A stretch of 32,559 nt of DNA from Oppiella nova (taxonomy: Eukaryota > Arthropoda > Arachnida > Sarcoptiformes > Oppiidae), in the NCBI GenBank assembly GCA_905397405.1, contig CAJPVJ010000201.1, positions 1 through 32,559 on the forward strand. The letters are read 5' to 3'. Under the pieces are notes generated by a model. It had not been told where the DNA came from. It did not search any database and worked only from the letters and a program-made list of their open reading frames with translations. This document shows, piece after piece, positions 1 through 8,197 of this stretch. The stretch's first letter is position 1. Each line of letters begins with the position of its first letter. The position numbers and the translations under genes were made by a program.

Positions 1-1629
1 TCAAACTAATATTTATTGCAAAAGTAAACAATTTAATTACTTATAAACCGTTTTATTAATTAGTATTCAATAAACTTAATTCAAATACAGTATGCGAACT
101 GTTTTTGCATTCCTATACATAAGTTATGCATAAAAGTAATAAAATTATAGAAATACGTGAAACCATTAATTTACTGTTATTCACATTAAAACTTTATTAG
201 CCACATTTTGTCCAACACCCCCACCTCCCTCATATTGCCTGTTGTAAGTACCGTATCCAGTCCAAAATATGAATTTTATCAAATTTACAATAATACTGTA
301 CTAGTCTAGTAAGTGAACCAATAAGTAATTTATAAGTAGTTTTAACTTACTTTCATTGATACATATATTTTAAATTCATAACTCTTATTCTCTAGTATAC
401 CTGTTTTCTGTATACAATAAAATTGTAGAAATAAATAGAGTATAATAATATCAGTTATAAGTTATAACTTATTATAAAATAGTTGAAACTATAGGTTATC
501 AGAATTCATTAAATTGACAATTAACAAATTAGTACAAAATTTAATAAACTTATATACAGTAGAAAGTATTATAAAATTGTCATTTAATTTTCAAAAATTA
601 AAGGGTTACAACTAAAAATCCGTGATTTTTAAAATTCATGGTTAGACTAGGAGTAAGCGCGCGCTTAAGAAGTTTTAGATAATGGATCAATTGGACCATT
701 ATCTGAGTAAATAATCCTGATACCATTTTTATTAAATTCAAATCAGAATAATTTTGGGAGAATTTAACCTGAGAACAAATATTTTTTGTGTTTGGAAAGT
801 ATTAACAATGTAATCTTTTATGCTCCGTAGGTAGGTGCGCAAAAGGGTAAAAAAATTATTAAAAAAGAATTTATGTTCAAAATACTATTGAGAATAAAAA
901 TATAATACCTAGAGTAATATAACTTGAATATATTTCAAGTAATATTGCATTAATTAAATATGAAATTCTCATAGAAAAACATTAGATAACTATAAAAGTT
1001 GTATTCTTTGAAAAAACCAATTGAACATAATGTTAATACTTTCCAAACACAAAAAATATTTGTTCTCAGGTTAAATTCTCCCAAAATTATTCTGATTTGA
1101 ATTTAATAAAAATGGTATCAGGATTATTTACTCAGATAATGGTCCAATTGATCCATTATCTAAAACTTCTTAAGCGCGCGCTTACTCCTAGTCTAACAAT
1201 GAATTTAAAAAATCACGGATTTTTAGTTGTAACCCTTTAAAACACCTTCTCAAAAACTGCTTTGATAAGTTAATTACAAATTGTTATTGATTAAAACTGG
1301 GGAAATAATGTTATTTCTTAAATTATTAAAGAAATCATCAGTTTATCAAATCTAATGTGTAATAATACTGGTGTAATAATTGTTATATTGTCAGTATAAT
1401 ACATTTAATAACATTATAAAACATTTTTATATCATATCTGAGACACGTTTACAACAAGTGAGCTTGAGATAACAATTAATCCCCGGAATAACTAATACTC
1501 ATAAAAATTAACAAATCAACATTTACACTGATAATCTCGCTCTTTTCAAATTTATCTTTCATTTTTAAATCTTAGCATTCAATCCATAAGATAATTATAA
1601 TATCCTAAAAGTTATACAATTGTCTTAAA
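1..1629. other. AT-rich non-coding left end
   Basis: No open frame with coding character is seen on either strand. The stretch is dominated by A and T, with frequent in-frame stops. Its one clear structure is the foldback element listed separately. The last 30 bases before the first gene contain an in-frame TAA at 1606-1608 and no ATG, so the promoter and 5' UTR of the membrane-protein gene probably lie here, but I cannot point to a TATA box with confidence. Confidence 0.6.
598..1240. mobile_element. Foldback / MITE-like element with 210-bp inverted arms
   Basis: Bases 598-807 are the near-perfect reverse complement of 1031-1240; I see only about two mismatched positions, near 629-638. The loop is 223 bp (808-1030) and has no coding frame, so this looks non-autonomous. 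Each arm carries the palindrome AAGCGCGCGCTT and an imperfect palindrome reading AGATAATGG...CCATTATCT. The loop has a small hairpin (ACTTGAA 922-928 with TTCAAGT 934-940). The outermost bases are TTAA on both sides, compatible with a TTAA target duplication (piggyBac-like) or with a TA duplication (Tc1/mariner-like). Since TTAA is itself palindromic, the sequence cannot decide between them. No other copy was noticed in the window. Confidence 0.8.
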
Positions 1630-2313
1630 ATGGATTATTTACGAAAATTATTAGGAGGCAATGGGACAGTGTCCACCACTACCACCACCACCACTAAGAC
1701 CACAATGCATTTTGTCAAAACCACTTTAAGGTCGTTGCTTTTCAACAGAGATGCCCTACCAGTCAATCCACACACCAGTCCTGATCCAAAAGCGGCTGAA
1801 AGTAATGCTTCCACTGAACCATCAGTTGTCTTAATGCCATTACTAGTGATAGGAGTCATTTTGTTCATAATTCTGGTGGGAGTCGTCTTTCTCTTCATAT
1901 ATCTACTCGTCAGAAGAAGAGGAAGCAAACCCGTGAAGGTGTCGGAGGCAAAGGCCAGTAAATCTAATGACTCCGACTCCGAGTCCGCACACTCACTGAT
2001 GTCTGACATGCCATCCACTGAAGTGCAGAGTATTATCATTGAAACCAAAGCTCTGGAACCGGTCAGAAGCGAAGTGTTTAAGTGGAAATCCAAAGGCAAG
2101 AATCAAAGACAGACTCCGAGAGCTAATCAAACGAATGCTCCGAAACCGAGTCCACAGAAAAGCCCGAAACCGAGTCCAACGAATGGCCCGAAACCGGGTC
2201 CACAAAAAAGTCCGTTACGGAGTCCAATGAAAGGTCCGATACCTGGTTCACAGAAAATCCCGAAACCGAGTCCAATGAATAAAGTGGATCCTAAGAAGAA
2301 TATGAAGACCTAA
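1630..2313 (+). CDS. Single-pass membrane protein with Pro/Ser/Lys-rich tail (unrecognised)
   Basis: A 227-residue open frame that I cannot assign to a family. Visible order: a short N-terminal part with a Thr run (residues about 16-25) and two N-glycosylation sequons (N11-G-T and N59-A-S); one strongly hydrophobic segment at about 66-94; an RRR stop-transfer cluster at 95-97; a Ser/Asp/Glu-rich stretch (about 109-128); then six octapeptide repeats at 170-217 built on P-K-P-S-P. There is no signal peptide at the N terminus. The charge pattern suggests N-out/C-in topology with a basic, proline-rich cytoplasmic tail that could bind SH3 or WW domains (inference). The start is the first ATG after an in-frame TAA at 1606. 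The frame is intact, codon use is gene-like, and a poly(A) signal follows at 2548. The stop codon falls inside a 17-bp tandem array. Confidence 0.6.
   Translation: MDYLRKLLGGNGTVSTTTTTTTKTTMHFVKTTLRSLLFNRDALPVNPHTSPDPKAAESNASTEPSVVLMPLLVIGVILFIILVGVVFLFIYLLVRRRGSKPVKVSEAKASKSNDSDSESAHSLMSDMPSTEVQSIIIETKALEPVRSEVFKWKSKGKNQRQTPRANQTNAPKPSPQKSPKPSPTNGPKPGPQKSPLRSPMKGPIPGSQKIPKPSPMNKVDPKKNMKT
2137..2280 (+). repeat. Six in-frame 24-bp coding repeats
   Basis: Six exact 24-bp units (starting at 2137, 2161, 2185, 2209, 2233 and 2257) each encode eight residues of the form x-P-K-P-S-P-x-K/N. Units 1, 2 and 6 keep the PKPSP core; units 3, 4 and 5 diverge (PKPGP, PLRSP, PIPGS). The repeats form residues 170-217 of the membrane protein tail. 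The divergence means the array is not freshly amplified. Confidence 0.9.
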
Positions 2314-2393
2314 AGAATATGAAGACCTAAAGAATATGAAGACCTAAAGAATATGAAGACCTAAAGAATATGAAGACCTAAAGAATATGAAGA
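2292..2393 (+). repeat. 17-bp minisatellite overlapping the stop codon
   Basis: A 19-bp variant unit at 2292-2310 is followed by four 17-bp units beginning at 2311, 2328, 2345 and 2362, and a partial unit at 2379-2393. The consensus is TAAAGAATATGAAGACC. The TAA that ends the membrane protein (2311-2313) is the first three bases of a unit, and the last codons (K-N-M-K-T) come from the variant unit. The period is not a multiple of three. Confidence 0.9.
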
Positions 2394-3384
2394 ATCGGCC
2401 GAAAGTGAAACCAAAATAATATTAATACTAAATTTAAGGTTTAAATAGTGGTACCAACAAAGTTTTTTATATTTTAAAAATTTATAAATATTAAATTTAA
2501 TGAAATTTTAATTGTAAATCTACTAAATTACTAAATTTGTTTAAAGCAATAAACTTTGTAACTGCAGTAAACTCTAAAAGTACTGTATTTCCAAGTAACT
2601 TATTCTCAAGATTATTAAATCGATGTATTTATTTTGCGATATTATTATCTGTTTATAAGTTTTTATAAAGATTCAAATTAATAATTTAATGGTAAACTTA
2701 TTTATATCTAAAAACAAACAATTTATTTATTTTTTAAAATTTAATTTACAATAATTAAAATAATGCTGAATTACTTTGTATTTAAAGATTCTTATATTAA
2801 ATTCGTATAATTTATTGAAATAAAAGATTATTCGTAAAATGTTTTTCAAATCTCAAATATTTGTTCATAAATTAATTATATTTTACAAAATCACAGAAAA
2901 TACTAACTATAATCATGTTAATCTATTAGTACCGGTACAACAAGTCATATGAAATACAAAATCAAGAATGAATCGTAAAATGTATATAAATCTTAAAAAT
3001 GCCAAAAATGTTACAATCAATGCCATGAATGATAAACCAATTAAAAGCCAACTTAAGTGCAAATCATTGTAAAAAGTAATCAACATTTTATTATGTAGTG
3101 TAGTAGTACGGTATATAATAAATAAAAATAAGATTCAAATCTCCAAATAAATCACAATTCAATTAAAATCGATATATTAATCATTTTCAGTATTTTATGA
3201 TTTGAACTTCAGTTGCCTTTTTGAACGACTATTTGCTGAAAATTCTTAGCAAAACACTCACGAAAATACCGGTAAATAATGTTTGAAAGTATTTTACAAT
3301 TGACCCAAAATTGAATCCATGATTTTTGACCCATAATTTCAATGATAAAATGTCTACAAAATAATACAAATTTGCGGTAAACTA
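2314..3384. other. AT-rich intergenic region between tail-to-tail genes
   Basis: This spans the 3' flanks of the membrane-protein gene (+) and the peptidase gene (-), which converge here. It contains the end of the 17-bp array and a poly(A) signal for the left gene at 2548. TTTATT at 3087-3092 (AATAAA on the minus strand, about 290 bases past the peptidase stop) is a weak candidate for the other gene. I see no gene in it. Confidence 0.6.
2548..2553 (+). terminator. Poly(A) signal AATAAA
   Basis: A canonical AATAAA lies about 235 bases after the stop codon of the membrane-protein gene, in AT-rich sequence. It is the first canonical hexamer I noticed downstream on this strand. The motif is common by chance in DNA this AT-rich. 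Confidence 0.4.
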
Positions 3385-6300
3385 TTAGATGACATCACTT
3401 ATAGCATGCGCTGCCGTTTCAATGGTGGACACAATGATCGAGAAGTGGGCTCTGATCACATCCCACGTCCAGTGCTTAGTACTGGTGTTTCCGGACTGTT
3501 GTAATAGAATACTGAACTCATCCATGAGTCCCGGGAACATCTCGTCATAGGGAGGGTCCGTCTCACTGGGAGACAAAATAATGTGTCGTTTCATCATATT
3601 TCGGGGCAATCCGTTCGGGTCGAGGAATGTGCGCTCGATTAGCATCAGCTGATCATTCACTCGTCTGATAGCCATTGGACTGAAAACAAACATATAATCA
3701 ATTATCTCTTGTAAACCAATTGTCACTATTAATCACATACTCAGTGAAGTCGAGTTTGTCTTGTTTTGAGTGGAACCTAACGGCAGCCAAAGTAAAGTTG
3801 GTTATCGCCGAGTCCAACAACCCTTTAAGTGACAGTTAAGTATCAATTAGTTTAACCATCAGTTTAATAATATTAATATTGATTTCAATACCGATATTAA
3901 TGCCATTGTTATTGAGTATAGTTTCGGTGTGGATATGAAGCGTGACGTAAAGGTCTCGGAGAACCTGTGCGTAGTCTAAGAGATTGAATGGTATGAAGAG
4001 TGAGTCCGATATGTCCCTAATTATCTCTCCCAACACTTGTGTCACTGCTTTATGGACCCTAAAGGTCGGATCAATGAATTTGTCGATCACTTCAAACGTG
4101 TCATATTTAGTGTGTAGTAATGGATAACTCATTGAATTGATTGGATTCGAGTCTTCATTAACGGCGTTAACGTTGGTGTAAGTGATGTCCAGCGCAGGAA
4201 TGCCAGCCATCGTGAAGAAGGGCGCGTATGACGACCTCATGTCTAACGGACGCACTTTGGGTCGGGTCTGGAGGACAGCCGACTCCATATAAGTCTTGAG
4301 CAAAGATCCCGATTCGTTGGGCTCTCCAGTGTTGAAGTGTTGGTTAATACTAAACAAGTCTTCGTCCAAATCAAACGACGAGTCGAAAGCGTTTCGTTTC
4401 ACTGAAATCATTCCCGAAGTGTTTCTCATGTGAGGCAAACTGATTAACCACTTCTCGTACACAGTCTTTGCCTCCTCTTCATCGTTAGGATTCAACACTT
4501 CTTTCGTGGCGTTGAATATGGCGTGATATAAGAGGGGAGAGGCGGCCACACTGAGACTCCCGTTCCCAATGACTATAATATCGGAGTTAATATAAGCGAC
4601 GGCTCTTCCGTGCAATATCTTGAGGTTCTCTTCGATCCATTCCGTGGAACCAATCAAATTGAACTCTTCTGCGCCCCAACTGCAGAACAATAGGGACCGA
4701 CGCGGACGCCACCCCTCCACCAATAAGTCACCGAAAACTCGTGATAATTCAAGAAAAGCTGCCGTTCCGGCCGCTGAGTCTATTGCACCGTTAAACCAGG
4801 CGTCCCTATGGTTGCCAACTATGACATACCGGTCGGGCTCTACTTTGCCTCTTATAGATCCGATTACATTATAAATTGTTTTGTTCACCAATTGATTGCT
4901 TATCTTAAGACGTAATGTTATATTAGAGTTGCCTTCGTTACGAAAACCTGGCCCTAAATAGTAGGTGGTATTGGATCCCACATTCCACGCACCGGGAGCT
5001 TTGCTGCCATCAAGTCTACTCAGGATTTGCAATGCATTTAAATAACTGATTGGTTGGACAGGAATACTATGAATTGGAAAAATTAGACATTATATTAGAC
5101 AACAGAAAATATATTGAATAAGTTGTGAGCAATACTTCGGCAAATTAAGCGATTGTAATGGCAAACGGTGTGCATAAGAAGTGGCCGGGTATCTAATGGA
5201 CAGATAAACAAATTGAAGTTCGAGTCAATAGTGTCGGTGCACACAAATGACACAAACCCTGGAGTCTGTGGATCTCCTAATCCATTCCATATGAGAGAGT
5301 CGTGTCGAACAGCATCTGCCGGCATATAAGGAGAGTCCGGGAATGGTTTGACTTTTAAATTGGGAGAATTGTAGTGCTCCGGGTCCGGGTATAGTAGCAG
5401 AGCTGCCGCTCCCATTTGGTATGCAAATGACATCTGAATTACACCATTAGTTTTCGTATTAATAATACACATTATATTGTTTTCTCAGTGAATGAAATAC
5501 CTGTTCGTCTGCTGTTAAGTGGAATTGCTTTGCAATTAAGATTTTACCGGCGATTGTATCACGAGTTATGTTATAAACAGTCGATAGGATCTGATAGTCG
5601 GCGAGTTGGCCGAAGTTCACGAATATGACTGAACCCTATATTACGAAAGCAATGAAATGTCACAAAAATGTCAAAGCGTTGAATGCAATGAATATCAATG
5701 TTTGCCTTAATGTCAGTGTTTGGAGAGTAGGCACAGAAGGCGCTCACAGAATCGGATCCTTTCTTATCGGTTCCAATGGATGTATGAATTGTTTTATTAA
5801 TGCTTTGATCAATGATTTCAATGTAATTGGATTCATGAGAGTCGGGGACAGAGAGGAGAACCGAATAGTTCTTGAGTTCAGTTTTGTCGAAGTGATGAGC
5901 ATTCAAGAAGTCCTTCACTTGAATGGCAAGTCTGAGATCATTGGCCGATCCGGCCATATGTGGCTCACGAGAGAACTCCTTCACCACAGATCGTATGGAT
6001 ATGGGATTAATTTCCCTCATTATCTTCGCCCGAATCGTCGGATTCTCATCGCGTACTGAATGTAAAGACATGGCCTATGGGTGCGAGTGTTGGACAACAG
6101 TTAGTGTCAAATACTTAGTGATAATACGCGAAGACAGACCAGATTTGGGACACACTCTGAGTGAGTGGAGTGAGCGAAGTATCCGATGAGAAAACCGGTC
6201 AAAATGGTTAACACGGATAACATGACGACTCCCATCAGCAGTCGGCGATTGGATGCGAAGGGAATGTCTTCAGTGGTCTTCTCGTAGATCTGAATGGTTC

Positions 6301-6516
6301 CGACCTCGTGGTCAGGCCAAGACAGGTCCGAGTTCTCCACACCATCCAGTGTCTCCTCATCTGAAAGCAAACCATTCATACGTTTAGTGCAATTGTTGTC
6401 ATCATAACCACAAGAATGCGTTCATTCGTGACAATTGAATCAAGTGATGGACTCGTGGGTCATGAGGACATGGATGACATACCCCGATAGGGCCGGTATT
6501 GTGCCGTTAATGTCAT
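3385..6516 (-). CDS. Folh1/Naalad2-like: M28-family zinc peptidase, glutamate carboxypeptidase II / NAALADase-like
   Basis: Predicted type II membrane metallopeptidase of the GCPII/NAALADase family, cleaving peptides outside the cell. Exons on the minus strand: 6516-6483, 6360-6128, 6074-5706, 5635-5501, 5433-5258, 5192-5136, 5066-3892, 3822-3741 and 3679-3385. They total 2556 nt and 851 residues, against 750 in human FOLH1, and all phases agree. Order: cytoplasmic tail 1-51, membrane segment about 52-75, protease/PA domains, helical dimerisation domain. Zinc ligands H421 (in NHRDAW), D431, E469, D497 and H653, the general base E468 (SWGAEEF) and the calcium-site T/Y/E/E are kept. The substrate-pocket residues are not (see findings), so true glutamate-releasing activity is doubtful. 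There is a 56-residue insertion between D497 and H653. One intron (5636-5705) is GC-AG. The start at 6516 follows an in-frame TGA eight codons upstream and uses a strong donor (GTATGT) and acceptor (CTTTCAG). An unspliced ATG at 6377-6379 is the alternative start. Confidence 0.93.
5636..5705 (-). other. Non-canonical GC-AG intron of the peptidase gene
   Basis: On the minus strand the upstream exon ends ...ATTAAG and the intron begins GCAAAC and ends TAATATAG. Its 70-bp length matches the neighbouring introns (53-69 bp). With this splice the protein aligns with human GCPII through the junction without a gap (SPNTDIK then GSVIFVNFG against SPQGMPE then GDLVYVNYA). The only GT upstream of the acceptor in the right phase would leave a 28-bp intron and add 14 unmatched residues. 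Confidence 0.75.
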
Positions 6517-7301
6517 GACGAGTGGGTGAACGTGGGATCAAATGGATGTAGTCTTGGATATAGTAATCATATAAGAGTAATGTTTTGTAAACATTGAGTG
6601 AATCACTCCTCTGGTGACATTCACGGATCAATTCAACTGAAGACAGACATCGAGTGAATGGATGCGACAATCAGTGGATTCACGTATTAATTGATTTGAG
6701 GACTGAAGACATGACAGCATTTGACAGCATTTGACGCAATAATAGACTATTTATAACAATAATAACTACAAAACCAATGAATCACTCGTTCACTGAATCC
6801 CTGAATCCAGACATAAGTCTTGCATAACATTCGTATGAATGCATTATAATAGCAATGGATAGCCCGGAGCTGAAGGACCCACACCTGCGCTCTCATCGTG
6901 TACTGGCTTTCAATGTCCAACACATCCAACAAATCTTACGCACCAATGCATCCATAGACGAGACAATCAGTTGCTTTTGTGGCACTTTTCTCATCAAAAT
7001 TATACCCTATTATAGCGAAAACTTATCATAACTTGTAATTTGCATTCACTGTGTATTCAATTCATTCGTCAATTACATAAAGCCTTGTCTTTTGATCAAG
7101 TTTTGTCCCTTAATTCTGAGCTATTCTTTGAACACAAAAAAAACTTTATGCAACACTTCTATGCGTTTACTGTTACTGTAATAGCATTTTAATCAATAAC
7201 TTTAACTCTTATAAGAATATAAAGTTGTTTTTCAAACAAATATTGCTTTATTATTAACTATTAATCTTAAAGAAATAATCGCTAAATGTGTGCACTTTTA
7301 T

Positions 7302-7556
7302 GTCAAGAATATTAATATGTCTGTCAAATGTATTAATATTCCTATTATTAGATAATGTAAGACTTACTGAATTTCTTGCTATTCATACAAACGTTGCAAA
7401 ACATTTGGATGAAAATCTTGTGATGTCTAGTCAAGAATATTAATATGTCTGTCAAATGTATTAATATTCCTATTATTAGATAATGTAAGACTTACTGAAT
7501 TTCTTGCTATTCATACAAACGTTGCAAAACATTTGGATGAAAATCTTGTGATGTCT
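7302..7556. repeat. Perfect 128-bp tandem duplication
   Basis: Bases 7302-7428 are repeated without a difference at 7430-7556, a period of 128. Each copy contains a 10-bp inverted repeat, AATATTAATA and TATTAATATT, separated by 13 bases (7308-7317/7331-7340 and 7436-7445/7459-7468). A fragment of the unit start (TCAAGAATATTAAT) recurs near 7601. No coding frame spans it. Confidence 0.9.
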
Positions 7557-7780
7557 CGTGTTTAAGCTGTACCTTAGTTCACTACTAATGATCCATAGCT
7601 CAAGAATATTAATTTCTTTTGATAGTCACTCATAACCACACAATTACAATACAGTAACTATATTTAGATTCTATTGCTATCCATTAGCAATATCTCCCGA
7701 ACGGATTGAGATACAAATATTTTAACCGCAGATTCGTCTTTAGAGTTAAAAAGTACATAAGAATCAGTTGTCAATTTCAT

Positions 7781-7792
7781 GGGGGGGGGGGG
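7781..7792 (+). repeat. G12 homopolymer
   Basis: Twelve consecutive G residues follow CAT and precede TAAAG. G runs are rare in this AT-rich intergenic DNA. It may be a real mononucleotide tract or a length error. Confidence 0.9.
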
Positions 7793-8197
7793 TAAAGTAT
7801 AGGCTCACCAATTATATATAACTTGTACATAATTAGTCTCTATTCAAAGCAATTCTCTATTATTTAATTTTAAATTGTGTCTAAACATTGACTTATATGG
7901 TACTGTATTGTTTTACAAGATGCAAAATAAATTGTTTAGGTTAGAACTGTATTATTGTTTGCTCATTGATTTGAATCTTAATTTATTTGCTATAATAGTA
8001 ATTATCATCGAGTAATTTATATTTATACATCAATTAATTCATAGCACGCTTCCATTGGTTTTAGCTCATAGTACTGTATACAGAATGTAGAGAATTCCAA
8101 AAAATTATAAAAATAGTTTCATATAAATAAATAAAAATTTACAATAAATAATGAAAATCAATGTCAAATTCATGAGAAATATGGTTAATAAAGCAAA

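Larger units (their letters stand above)
6517..8197. other. Intergenic region between peptidase 5' end and MED17 3' end
   Basis: Both flanking genes are on the minus strand, so this should hold the peptidase promoter and the MED17 3' UTR. The half nearest the peptidase (6517-6960) is less AT-rich, as expected for a 5' UTR or promoter. The rest is AT-rich and contains a 128-bp tandem duplication and a G12 tract. Short open frames here (6440-6670, 6747-6932) have no family resemblance and I do not call them genes. Confidence 0.55.

Noticed and set aside
1635-2099. 154-residue open frame antisense to the membrane-protein gene
   Set aside because: It is the mirror of the plus-strand coding region. 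Its Val run is the complement of the Thr run, and it has no domain resemblance.
5571-5652. Continuation of peptidase exon 3 as an unspliced frame ending in RRLSDPIDCL
   Set aside because: The unspliced reading loses the VNFGQLADYQ match. Removing the GC-AG intron restores it in frame.
5625-6059. 144-residue plus-strand frame over the peptidase exons
   Set aside because: It lies antisense to an exon and intron of the peptidase that align with the family; it is a shadow.
6440-6670. 76-residue minus-strand frame upstream of the peptidase
   Set aside because: It has no family resemblance and does not splice in phase to the next exon. A different frame at 6483-6516 does.
7302-7556. CRISPR-like array
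   Set aside because: There are only two adjacent identical copies with no spacers, in a eukaryotic intergenic region.
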